Shown in pieces: positions 18,254 to 26,593 of a stretch of 55,440 nucleotides of DNA (positions are counted from its first letter, which is position 1; every line of letters begins with the position of its first letter). The notes under the pieces are model-generated. The model saw only the letters and a list, made by a program, of their open reading frames with translations. It was not told where the DNA came from and made no database searches. Source of the stretch: Leucobacter salsicius M1-8 (GTDB taxonomy: Bacteria; Actinomycetota; Actinomycetes; Actinomycetales; Microbacteriaceae). The stretch spans positions 1 through 55,440 of the forward strand of contig NZ_AOCN01000009.1 in assembly GCF_000350525.1 (NCBI RefSeq), written 5' to 3'. The position numbers and the translations under genes were made by a program.

Positions 18254-18339
18254 GTGACTCCCCCGAGTAATACGCCGCGAAGTTAGTTGACTCGCGGCTC
18301 CTGGGTCAATCTAACACTGCCGTGGCCCGGTACTGGAAG

Positions 18340-19206
18340 CTACGCCCGGTCTCCCGGAAGTCCCCTGCCCACGACCTCGCGAAACACGATCCTCTTCGCC
18401 CACGCCGGCATGAGCCGGTAGGCACCCTTGAGCACGACGTTTCGGAGGTACTGCCCGCGGGTGATGAAGCCCATCTTGAGCATCGCGCTCTGCAGCTTCC
18501 ATTCGGTGCGCGCCTCGGTCCAGCCGCCGCGACGGGCGAAAGCCCCCGCGCCCACCCGGTATTTCACGAGCGGTTCGGCGATGTTCTCGACGCGCGCGCC
18601 TGACGCGATCACACGAATGCCCAACCAGTAGTCCTCCATCTTACCGAAGGGCTCGTACCGGCCCACCCGGTCGAGGGTGCTGCGGCGGTACATCATGGTG
18701 GGGTGGTTAAAGGGGTTGTGGCTGCGGGCGTGATCGCGAATGCGAGCCGCCCCCACCGGCGGAGTGCGCTGCGCGCCTGGCCGACCTGGGTCGCTGTCGA
18801 ACTCGACCATACCGGTGCCCACGAGGTCATACCCCTCACTCATGAGCGCCCACTGTTTCTTAAAGCGACTCGGATCAGACACATCGTCGGCGTCCATCCG
18901 AGCAACGACGTCGTGCGTACACGCGTCGAGCCCCGCGTTGAGCGCGCGGGTCAGCCCGCCGTTCTCGGCGAGCTTCACGAGAGTGACCGGCACCGGGCTA
19001 TAACGCTCGATGCGCGCAAGTTCTGCGGCGAGCGCGTCAGGCACTGGGCCGTCTTGCACGATCACCGCTGCAGCAGGGCGAAGCGTCTGCTCGGTCACCG
19101 AGCTCTCGAAGGCAAGGCGCAAGAAGTCGGCGCGGTCACCCGCGTACACTGGCAACAACAGGGTGAAATCGCCGCTGGGGGCGGGGGTAGTGCTTCGCTC
19201 AGACAT
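18340..19206 (-). CDS. Family 2 glycosyltransferase
   Basis: A 288-residue GT-A enzyme of the GT2 family, cytosolic or membrane-associated. It begins with FTLLLPVYAGDRADFLR, has the acceptor-region NGGLTRALNAGLDAC, and carries the metal-binding DxD in MDADDVSDPSRF (about residue 100). NHPTMMYRR and KMEDYWL follow at the usual acceptor positions. It starts 25 bases after the Ig-array gene and may be cotranscribed with it. The sugar donor and acceptor cannot be told from sequence; a role in wall polysaccharide or protein glycosylation fits the neighbourhood. Confidence 0.8.
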   Translation of the reverse strand: MSERSTTPAPSGDFTLLLPVYAGDRADFLRLAFESSVTEQTLRPAAAVIVQDGPVPDALAAELARIERYSPVPVTLVKLAENGGLTRALNAGLDACTHDVVARMDADDVSDPSRFKKQWALMSEGYDLVGTGMVEFDSDPGRPGAQRTPPVGAARIRDHARSHNPFNHPTMMYRRSTLDRVGRYEPFGKMEDYWLGIRVIASGARVENIAEPLVKYRVGAGAFARRGGWTEARTEWKLQSAMLKMGFITRGQYLRNVVLKGAYRLMPAWAKRIVFREVVGRGLPGDRA

Positions 19207-19231
19207 TAGAGTTCCAGCCTACCCGCGTCGG

Positions 19232-21043
19232 CTATCGTTTTGAGGCGCGGTAACCTGCGGCTCGCGCTGCTCCCTCGCTGGCAAAGCACTCTTCTGGCTT
19301 CGTACGTGAATAGAAGGTGCCCGATGGCAGGTGATAGATCATGGAGCTTGCATTGCCTTTGATCGGAGCCCATGCTGGGCATGACCAGCCGCTGGGCGTG
19401 TACCGGCTGGGGTATCTCACCACGGCCGTGGCTTTTGCTGTGCGTGCTTCACTCGCGTACCCTGCCTTGGCTCCAGTCACCCTTACGGTGATGGATTTGC
19501 CAATGTCTGCGGACGCAAGCGAATAGGTCTTACCTGTTTTACCTGGCACTGCAGCACCGTTGCGGAACCACTGATACTTCAAGGCAACACCCTTCGGTCC
19601 CCAAAAGCCGGTTTTTACGATGAGTGTTTTGCCCCACTGTGTCGAGCCTGAGATCGCGGGAGTTGCAGCAGAGATTCTCCTGGGGATGGCCTTGGCTCCT
19701 GAGGTGCGTATCTCTGTGTAGTATCCGGATCGCACGCCGGTAACTTTCAAGGAAAGCCGTTTGCCAGCATCTGCAGAAGCGATCTTGTATGACGCCTTTG
19801 TAGCGCCTTTGATTGCGGCACCATCACGCAGCCACTGATAGCTAACCTTGACCGGGGCAGGCTTCCACGCAGCTGTCTTGGCCTTGACTGTGTACCCAAT
19901 TTTCATGGTACCCGTGAACGATACTGAGTAACCCGAAATTACCCTTGGCACATTGCGCGACGTCGAAGTCTTTCCGACGGTCGTGTACCCCAATTTCTTG
20001 CCCGTTACCTTGACAGTGATTCTGGTTGCCGCATCTGCCGCCACGAGCTTGTAGCTGGATTTCATAGCGCCCTTGATTGCTCTTCCGTTGCGCAGCCACT
20101 GATACGTATGTGAGGTACCAGCCGTCCATTTGCCTGGATTTGCGGCGAGAGACATGCCGACCTTGACAGTGCCTGTCACAGTCGGGGTCTTTGTACTCAG
20201 CACTCCCGCTGCGATCTTCACTGTCGCCTTAGAATTCTGTGTTGCGGTGTCGTAGCCGTCTTGTTTACCAGTCACACGCACGGTGATCTGCGTGCCCAGG
20301 TCAGCAGCCACGAGCGTGTAGGACGCGCCGATGCCAACCCGAGTAATACCGTTGCGCAACCATTCGTAGCTCAGAGCAGTAATGCCGGGGCCCCACGCTT
20401 TCGTAGACACCGACAGCTTGCTTCCAACACGAGGGGTACCTGAGACAGTCGGCACGCTCTGCACCGTGAGGCTCCCCTTTGCGACGACAGTTGGTAGAGA
20501 TTTCTGTTCTGCAGAAACGAAGCCATCCTTGACCGCAGTAACCGTAACGGATACCTGCTTCCCGGCGTCCATCGGCCGGGGCATAAACGTATTTGCGATC
20601 GCGCCGACAATGTCGCCACCGTTCATATGCCACTGATAGCTCAGCGCTAGACCATCAGTGACTGGTATCCCGCTCACGGCCCATGCACCGGTTTCAGCGG
20701 TGAGTTGGGCATCAACTCGAGCAGCACCAGCAATCGCGACGGGGGCCAGCGGTGCGTCAAACTCCAGCAACTCGGGCTGAGCCGATTCGCCCTGTTCTTC
20801 CTCGGCCCCATCTGAGTTGGACAAGCTTCCGGAGCCCTCATCGCCCGCAGAGCCTTCAGATTCCCCGAAGCCAGTAGTAGTGCCGTCGTCATTACCGGAC
20901 TTTGTCGCGGCTTCCCCACTAGCAAGAGTCGCCTCAGTAAAGATAGGCCAAGCCTCCGCCCGAGCTGGCTCACTGGTACCGTCCAACGCCACATTCGTGA
21001 GCCCAAAGGCAACAACCAGCAGACCGACAAAAAACCGCTTCAT
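19232..21043 (-). CDS. Secreted Ig-like repeat array with C-terminal sunset-like domain
   Basis: The 603-residue protein has a signal peptide (about 1-30), an acidic linker (30-95) and about five to six tandem repeats of roughly 85-90 residues. Each repeat reads as GT.kVG..L......W......YQWlRnG..i.GA...sY.l...D.G..itVkVTG. The last 60 residues form a different small domain with WSCPAWAPIKGN, SSMIYHLPSG and TKPEECFASEGAARAAGYR. This matches the small sunset-type domain found at the ends of secreted actinobacterial proteins. There is no SLH-like triplet. GAGCGAGG lies six bases before the ATG. The role is unknown; adhesin or wall scaffold is likely. Confidence 0.8.
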   Translation of the reverse strand: MKRFFVGLLVVAFGLTNVALDGTSEPARAEAWPIFTEATLASGEAATKSGNDDGTTTGFGESEGSAGDEGSGSLSNSDGAEEEQGESAQPELLEFDAPLAPVAIAGAARVDAQLTAETGAWAVSGIPVTDGLALSYQWHMNGGDIVGAIANTFMPRPMDAGKQVSVTVTAVKDGFVSAEQKSLPTVVAKGSLTVQSVPTVSGTPRVGSKLSVSTKAWGPGITALSYEWLRNGITRVGIGASYTLVAADLGTQITVRVTGKQDGYDTATQNSKATVKIAAGVLSTKTPTVTGTVKVGMSLAANPGKWTAGTSHTYQWLRNGRAIKGAMKSSYKLVAADAATRITVKVTGKKLGYTTVGKTSTSRNVPRVISGYSVSFTGTMKIGYTVKAKTAAWKPAPVKVSYQWLRDGAAIKGATKASYKIASADAGKRLSLKVTGVRSGYYTEIRTSGAKAIPRRISAATPAISGSTQWGKTLIVKTGFWGPKGVALKYQWFRNGAAVPGKTGKTYSLASADIGKSITVRVTGAKAGYASEARTAKATAVVRYPSRYTPSGWSCPAWAPIKGNASSMIYHLPSGTFYSRTKPEECFASEGAARAAGYRASKR

Positions 21044-21170
21044 TGAGTGCCTCGCTCGGTGTGTTTTATTGAAACAACAGCCCGGCTAGCCTATATCAAT
21101 CCGCGGTGTCGACTATGCATTTTCAGTGCCGAGTAGTGACAGCTTTCCCCTTACACCTAGCGCCCCAGCA

Positions 21171-22256
21171 CTACCGAGAATGGTCATCACGCTCGTTCGG
21201 TGCTTCCAACGCGCTCTCTGCACGAATTAGACGTCCTTCGGCCTCGAGCTTGCGTTCCTTTTTCGCGCGCTTCTCAATCTGCCGGGTGTCGCGCGGGGCC
21301 ACGTGCAGGTCCTTCTCGGCCGGGACTCCCCCTTGAAGCTGCCTGCCTCGTGCGAGTTCTGAGTCAAACTCGGCCCCAAACAGGAGGGCGAGGTTTGCGA
21401 TCCACAGCCACAGGAGAAAGATCACCACGCCGGCAAGTGAGCCATAGGTGCGGTCGTGGTTCGAGAAGTGCGTGACGTAGAAGCCAAACCCGACGGTCGC
21501 GACCCCCAGGATGATTATCGCGAGCAGCGCACCGGGGCTAATCCACCGAAATTTGGGCTGCTGGGCGTTGGGCGTCGCGTAGTAGAGCAGCGCGACGAGC
21601 CCTATGACGACGAACGCAAGGAGCGGCCATTTGAGCACGCTCCAGGCTGTCTGCACCGCCTGACTCGCGTTGATCACGTCGCCTAAGGCAGCAACCATTG
21701 GGCCCGAGAGCACCAGAACCAGTGCCGAGATCGCAACAGCAATCACGACGGTAATTGTCACACCGAGCTGCATTGGGCGGAGCTTCCAGAACGGGCGTCC
21801 CTCTTCAACACCGTAGATCCGGTTCATTGCCCGGCTAAACGCGCCCACGTACCCCGATGCTGACCAGAGCGCAACCGCAATGCCTGCGAACAGTGCAACA
21901 CCTGCGCCCGGAGCGGTCGCGAGCTGTTGAAGTGGGCCTCGCAGCATGGTGGCAGTTTCACCGGGCGCAACCTGTTCGAGGATCCCCAAGACCGCATCTG
22001 CAGCTTTTGCGTTCTGCCCGATGACGCCAAGGAGCGAGAAAATAGCGACGAGTGCAGGGAATAGTGCGAGAACGGCGTAGTAGGTGAGGGCCGCTGCTCC
22101 GTCCAAGCACTGGTTATTTAGAAACGAGCTGATTGTGCGCTTAAGAATGTACTTCCATGAACGGCTCTCGATCTGAGTTGGGCCTTCAGGTTCATTCAAA
22201 GCGTCGAGATCTTGGCCCGACTGTAACCGCTTTTTACTTCGGTGCCGCTCTGCCAT
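21171..22256 (-). CDS. YihY/virulence factor BrkB family membrane protein
   Basis: A polytopic inner-membrane protein of about 361 residues with some six membrane segments. The family-typical LNNQCLDGAAALTYYAVLALFPALVAI opens the first one. NRIYGVEEGRPFWKLRPMQL and RWISPGALLAIIILG occur later. The C-terminal tail (about 300-361) is charged and cytosolic. Older annotation as RNase BN is not supported for this family; a transport or lipid-flipping role has been suggested. I chose the ATG at 22256, preceded by GGAGG five bases upstream; 22268 is a less likely GTG. Confidence 0.85.
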   Translation of the reverse strand: MAERHRSKKRLQSGQDLDALNEPEGPTQIESRSWKYILKRTISSFLNNQCLDGAAALTYYAVLALFPALVAIFSLLGVIGQNAKAADAVLGILEQVAPGETATMLRGPLQQLATAPGAGVALFAGIAVALWSASGYVGAFSRAMNRIYGVEEGRPFWKLRPMQLGVTITVVIAVAISALVLVLSGPMVAALGDVINASQAVQTAWSVLKWPLLAFVVIGLVALLYYATPNAQQPKFRWISPGALLAIIILGVATVGFGFYVTHFSNHDRTYGSLAGVVIFLLWLWIANLALLFGAEFDSELARGRQLQGGVPAEKDLHVAPRDTRQIEKRAKKERKLEAEGRLIRAESALEAPNERDDHSR

Positions 22257-22321
22257 CCGCCCCTCCACTGTCCGCTGCTACTGGCCCGCATTCGACGCTA
22301 CCAGCCTCGTTTCGGAAGTAG

Positions 22322-23689
22322 CTAGTGTTTGAGTCGATAGAGGAACGCTGCCATGGCTTGGCGTGACACCTTCGAATTAGGCTCGTATTTCGGCTTTCCA
22401 GAAGCCTGATTTATGCCACTCGACACTTTGCTATCGAACATCCATGAAATTTCTCTGTAATACACATGGTTTGCGCGAACATCAGAGAATCGGGGCGATG
22501 GGGGTAACTTGTATTTCTTATCTCGTTCCATTCGAAACAAGAATGCTGCCATTGCGGCGCGTGAAACTGCCGCTTGAGGGTTGTATCGCGGGTTACCAGC
22601 GCGTTGGGCATAGCCCTTCGAAATACCGCTCGTTGACATCCACGCTATCTCTTTGTAGAACGGGTGAGCGGTTGACACATCTGCGAACGGCGATCTAGGT
22701 GGCACTGTGTAGCCCGCCGGTACATTCGACCCTTTTGGTGTCTTAAGCCGAAACAGGAACGCTGCCATCGCCGCACGCGACACCGAGCTCTTTGGATGAT
22801 AAACAGGGCCAGCCGGGGTCGCGGTCCCCTTCGATAGGCCCGACTTCTGCATCCACGTAATCTCTTTGTAGAACGGTGCTCCGGGGCTCACATCGGTGAA
22901 CACCCCGGGCTCGGCGAGGCCACGCGGGTACCCGACAAACACCTGGGTGTAATAGGCCCTTCCCGTGGACGAGTACGCGATGCCGACGCCGATGTGGGTG
23001 AATTCTCTGTGCAGAATATTTGCCTTGTGGCCTTTAGAATCCCACCAGGCCTGCACGACCCTCTCCGCACTGTTTTGACCAGCTGCGACATTCTCGCCGT
23101 ACCAAGACCACCCCGCCGGAATCTGCGACTTCAGGATCGGGTTGTGGAACATCTTGCCCGTCGGTCCAGTCTTGGCTTGCTCTCCACTCCAGGTTTGCGC
23201 CACCGAATGTAGGCGCGGATCGGTCTTCAGCGCGGGCAATCCCTTGGACTTACGTCGGTCGTTGGTGAGGCGCACGACCTCGGCCTGCATGGTTGCGACG
23301 CTGGAGGCCGACGGAGCATATGCCTCGCTCGCTGCGTCTACCTCTTCCTCCAGCACACTCAACACGTCTGCGGGCTCCGCGGCGGGGCGCAGTTCTGCGA
23401 ACTGCTCATCCGGATCCGAGAGGCCCGCATCGTCAGCGGAGCCGTTCGCAGCCTCGTCCGAAGTGCCGTCGGCCAGGCCCTCGGAGGGTTCCTCGACTAG
23501 GTCCTCGGCCAGGTCCTCAGCGGGGCCTTCGATAGGAGCCTCACTAACTCCGTCAGCAGCGACCTCCGCGTCGTGAACGGAGCGCGTCCTGTCGGCGCTC
23601 GACACTACGGCCGAGGAATGCCCGGCGCTTGCTATATCTGCACCCAACATCATTGTTAAGGCGCACACAGCGATCAACATCTTGTTCAA
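22322..23689 (-). CDS. Secreted CAP-domain protein with three SLH-like repeats
   Basis: I start at a TTG at 23689, which has GGGGG seven bases upstream; the first ATG (23680) is too far from that site. The protein, about 455 residues, has a signal peptide (1-25), a long Asp/Glu/Ala-rich linker (about 30-125) and a CAP (SCP/PR-1) domain (about 130-260). The domain shows LTNDRRKSKGLPAL, GENVAAGQ, VVQAWWDSKGHKANIL and HIGVGIAYS. Three SLH-like repeats end the protein (about 268-455), with SRAAMAAFLFR or SRQAMAAFLYR signatures. It shares this tail design with three other proteins in the window. The exact function of bacterial CAP domains is uncertain. Confidence 0.85.
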   Translation of the reverse strand: MNKMLIAVCALTMMLGADIASAGHSSAVVSSADRTRSVHDAEVAADGVSEAPIEGPAEDLAEDLVEEPSEGLADGTSDEAANGSADDAGLSDPDEQFAELRPAAEPADVLSVLEEEVDAASEAYAPSASSVATMQAEVVRLTNDRRKSKGLPALKTDPRLHSVAQTWSGEQAKTGPTGKMFHNPILKSQIPAGWSWYGENVAAGQNSAERVVQAWWDSKGHKANILHREFTHIGVGIAYSSTGRAYYTQVFVGYPRGLAEPGVFTDVSPGAPFYKEITWMQKSGLSKGTATPAGPVYHPKSSVSRAAMAAFLFRLKTPKGSNVPAGYTVPPRSPFADVSTAHPFYKEIAWMSTSGISKGYAQRAGNPRYNPQAAVSRAAMAAFLFRMERDKKYKLPPSPRFSDVRANHVYYREISWMFDSKVSSGINQASGKPKYEPNSKVSRQAMAAFLYRLKH

Positions 23690-23795
23690 TTTGATTCCCC
23701 CGTCCGGCGAATCCCCCGAGACGCCGTACTCCACCACTTTACCGGAGAGAAAGAAATGCAACAGTTGTAGATTTGCCCAAAAACTGGTACGCAAA

Positions 23796-23825
23796 ATGCT
23801 CCCACCCGCGAGCGGGTGGGAGCAT
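23796..23825 (-). terminator. Strong hairpin terminator after the glycosyltransferase
   Basis: A perfect 14-bp stem, ATGCTCCCACCCGC, pairs around a 2-base loop in a 30-base palindrome. On the minus strand it is followed by TTTTGCG. It lies 23 bases after the glycosyltransferase stop at 23849 and separates that gene from the CAP-protein gene. Confidence 0.8.
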
Positions 23826-23848
23826 CGGTCAGCGGCGGTTAGCGGCCG

Positions 23849-24826
23849 TTAGCGGCGGTCGAGCTTGGAGAGCCGGTCGACGGCGACCATCACGTCGACG
23901 GGCACTCCCGCGTCACGCAGCACGCGGTGCGTTGCCTTGGGGTTCTTGCGCCAGCCGTCGCGCCAGCCGCGCTTCAGGCAGTCGCGCAGTTGCGCGCGAT
24001 CCTCTGACGCTTTGAACGTGCGCACCCAGCGGCGAGCGCTCGCCCCCGCGTACAGCACCTTTTCCCACCCGTAGAGCGCGTTCGAACGGCGAAACACCCA
24101 CAGCTTGTTGCGCACCTCAAAGAAGAAGCGGGGGCCGGGGTCGGCGTCGCTCGATCCGCGTTTCACGGTCTTATGGGTGACGACCGAGCCCGGCACGTAC
24201 AGCCCTCGCGCGCCGCGCAGTAGGCGGGCCGAGTACTCGAAGTCATCGTTCCATAGGAAGTAGGCGGCGAGCGGCAACCCGAGCTCGCGTACGCGCGCGG
24301 CCCGCAGGAAGGCCGAGACGAACGAGATCGACCGGATCTCCATGCCGCCCGCGGCAGCGGCGCGCTCGCGCTCTGCGGCAGAGGCCCGGATCTTGGCCTT
24401 CGGCGTGTTCATGGGGTGGTCTTCACCGTCGGTCCACACGACGCGCGACCCCATGACGGCGAGGTCGTCAGCGCCCAGCGCGACGTAGCGCTCGTGCGCG
24501 GTAAGAGCACCCTCGAGCGCATCCGGGCCGGGCACGGTGTCGTCGTCCATGACCCACACCCAGTCGGTGTCGTCCTCGGCGACCGCTGCGGCGATGCCGA
24601 CCGCAAAGCCGCCCGCGCCACCGGTGTTTGTCGTTAGCTTGATGACGCGCACGCGGTCACCCCAAGACTCTGTCGCTTCGAGCGCGGCATCGCCGGAGCC
24701 GTCGTCTGACGCATTGTCTACTACAACGAGACGGTCGACCGGCCTCGTCTGTGCGGCGAGGGCGGCGAGCGACTCGAGCAGCAGCTCCCGCCGGTTGTAC
24801 GCCACCAGTACGGCGGTTACGCGCAT
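23849..24826 (-). CDS. Family 2 glycosyltransferase, GlfT1-like
   Basis: A 325-residue GT2 enzyme resembling actinobacterial galactofuranosyl/rhamnosyl transferases such as GlfT1. It opens with VTAVLVAYNRRELLLESL and VVVDNASDDGS. It then shows NTGGAGGFAVGI and the metal-binding VMDDDTVPGP (about residue 95), followed by FLWNDDFEYSARL (acceptor/base region). The closing part is basic. It is followed by its own terminator. It is separated from the IS481 element by about 210 bases in which I see no gene. The precise linkage formed is not known. Confidence 0.8.
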   Translation of the reverse strand: MRVTAVLVAYNRRELLLESLAALAAQTRPVDRLVVVDNASDDGSGDAALEATESWGDRVRVIKLTTNTGGAGGFAVGIAAAVAEDDTDWVWVMDDDTVPGPDALEGALTAHERYVALGADDLAVMGSRVVWTDGEDHPMNTPKAKIRASAAERERAAAAGGMEIRSISFVSAFLRAARVRELGLPLAAYFLWNDDFEYSARLLRGARGLYVPGSVVTHKTVKRGSSDADPGPRFFFEVRNKLWVFRRSNALYGWEKVLYAGASARRWVRTFKASEDRAQLRDCLKRGWRDGWRKNPKATHRVLRDAGVPVDVMVAVDRLSKLDRR

Positions 24827-25025
24827 GCGAACACTCTCCTTCTCAAAACCTCGTCAAGTGTACCCGCCAGGATGCATGGGTGCGCTGTCAGTCCGTAAAC
24901 CCGCGCCCTATTCGGCACTCCCCGAGGCCCGCAGGCGCCCTCACCGGCCACGGGGCCGGGATCGTGGTCGGGGTCGGGGTCGTGTGACGAGACTCTACCT
25001 TTGGCACTGCAGCCTATGGAATGCG

Positions 25026-25039
25026 CGCGCTGTGCACGA
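25026..25039 (+). repeat. Target-site duplication of IS481-like copy 1, left
   Basis: CGCGCTGTGCACGA lies directly outside the left end of the element and is repeated exactly, in the same orientation, at 26442-26455. Confidence 0.8.
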
Positions 25040-26441
25040 TGTGATGTCTCAGGAGATCGGTGACAGTTCTGCATCAGGACATCGGTGACACTTCATGTAT
25101 CAGGACATCGGTGACACTTCATCTAACGCAGGACCAGTGTCGAGTGAGTCTCGTCGGGACACAGCGACCGTTTTATGAGGCGGTCGGGCATATCGGATCA
25201 GGAATTCACCCTCCGACGTATAGAAACACACTTCTGCTGGCACCCAAACCACGTGCACCTGTCGACCAATCCACCGCTCACCGATGTAGAACATCGTCCC
25301 GATTGCTGCAGCTTGACCGTTACGCCCCACCACTTTCACAGCCTCTCCGCTCTCGTCGGGCTTGGCTCGTGTTCGCCCGCCTGGAACGAGCGGCGGTGGG
25401 GTGGGTGGGGCTGCTACCTCGGTAGCATTCCATGCCTGCAACGGAGTGATGCGGCCAGGCAAGCCCTGATGGGGGCGTTCGGTGTTGTAGATCGCATCGA
25501 ACTCATCAACTAGGGCTTGGAGTTCGACGAGATCTCGGGCAAGGGGATGTTTGTCGAGCCAGCGCATGAGGGTCTGATGAAACCGTTCGTTCTTTCCCTG
25601 CGTCGTCGGCTTGTACGGCTTTCCTGTAATGGGTTCCACCCCGAGAGCGGACACGTACTCGACGAGCGCGCCGCGGCGCCCCCGCCTGGTGGGGTTCAAT
25701 GCGGCACCGTTATCGGTCAATAGTCGTTGGGGCACCCCATGCCGGGCAATGCCCTGCTGGACGACTTCGATCGCGGCTTGAGAGGTTTCGCTGGCAGCCA
25801 CCAAAGACGCGATCGCGAGCCGGGAATGGTCATCAATGAGTTGAAAGATGACGCATTTACGTCCGCCAGCTAACACGTACTCTGTTGCGTCAAGCTGCCA
25901 ACATGCGTTCGGAAAGGGGTATACGAAGCGGCGAAACGCGGTGCGGGGTTTCTTCTTCGGTTCGACTCGGGCCACTCCTGCCGCCCGAAAGATGCGTGCC
26001 AGCGTGGCAACAGACGGGGCAGCGAGTCCCAGGGTCTTCATTTTGTCGTGCACACTAATGGGGCCGTGGTCCAGGCCCGAGTGATCGAGTGCAGCTCGAA
26101 CGGCGATTGACTGTTCCCGGACGGTGTCTGGGATGCGGTTAGGGGTGGTGCGGGGTGTCCGTGGGCGAGGTTCGAGCGCCTGTGCTGGGGAGCCTACGCG
26201 TGCACGTTTCTGGATCTTGTAGAACGTGTTTCGTGAGATCTCATGTTCGTGACAGAACGCAGTGACGCTTCCGCGTGGAGCGTCTTCTGGCCATTGAACG
26301 ATGGCCAGCCTGATGGAGGCCTTGATGGGGACATTGCTGCTCATGCTCCCCATTTCAGGGGAGAAGTGTCACCACCAACACTGTGAGAAGTGTCACCGAT
26401 GTCCTGATGCAGAACTGTCACCGATGTCCTGCGACATAACA
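25040..26441 (-). mobile_element. IS481-family-like element, copy 1 (complete)
   Basis: A 1402-bp element with TGT...ACA ends and long inverted termini. The left end (25040 on) and the reversed right end (26441 back) share the unit ATCGGTGACAGTTCTGCATC followed by AGGACATCGGTGACACTTC. The left end has three such ~27-bp units in tandem and the right end two and a half. A perfect 14-bp direct repeat flanks it, so it arrived by a simple insertion. A second copy in opposite orientation begins at 55300. Confidence 0.9.
25100..26344 (-). CDS. IS481-like DDE transposase
   Basis: A transposase of about 414 residues. The N-terminal helix-turn-helix (residues 5-45) includes SVTAFCHEHEISRNTFYKI. The rve core has its acidic residues in QLDATEYVL, LLTDNGAAL and GKNERFHQTL. 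The C-terminal tail is encoded partly by the terminal repeats of the element, so coding and transposase-binding sequences overlap. Starts at 26344 and 26353 are both possible. It is intact. Confidence 0.88.
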   Translation of the reverse strand: MSSNVPIKASIRLAIVQWPEDAPRGSVTAFCHEHEISRNTFYKIQKRARVGSPAQALEPRPRTPRTTPNRIPDTVREQSIAVRAALDHSGLDHGPISVHDKMKTLGLAAPSVATLARIFRAAGVARVEPKKKPRTAFRRFVYPFPNACWQLDATEYVLAGGRKCVIFQLIDDHSRLAIASLVAASETSQAAIEVVQQGIARHGVPQRLLTDNGAALNPTRRGRRGALVEYVSALGVEPITGKPYKPTTQGKNERFHQTLMRWLDKHPLARDLVELQALVDEFDAIYNTERPHQGLPGRITPLQAWNATEVAAPPTPPPLVPGGRTRAKPDESGEAVKVVGRNGQAAAIGTMFYIGERWIGRQVHVVWVPAEVCFYTSEGEFLIRYARPPHKTVAVSRRDSLDTGPALDEVSPMS

Positions 26442-26455
26442 CGCGCTGTGCACGA
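26442..26455 (+). repeat. Target-site duplication of IS481-like copy 1, right
   Basis: CGCGCTGTGCACGA, identical and in direct orientation to 25026-25039, immediately after the right end of the element. Confidence 0.8.
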
Positions 26456-26593
26456 CACAATTGTTAGTCGCAGGTGCCAACCATAGGCGCTCGTCCCCAA
26501 TCCCGCACCGGTCGCCCACCGGTACCGACCGTTCATCGGGGCCACAGCACCGCAGTGCCACAGCACTGCAGCGAGCAGCCCCACGGCCGACAC

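Noticed and set aside
18274..18298. Hairpin GCCGCGA/TCGCGGC before the CHAP-protein gene as a terminator
   Set aside because: The stem is only 7 bp, with no T-run. It is too weak to list as a feature.
21171..22256. Ribonuclease BN
   Set aside because: The YihY/BrkB family once carried this name, but it is a membrane protein without nuclease motifs.
24990..25003. CIRCE-like heat-shock operator near TTTGGCACT
   Set aside because: Only one half site is present, with no inverted partner at the right distance and no chaperone gene.
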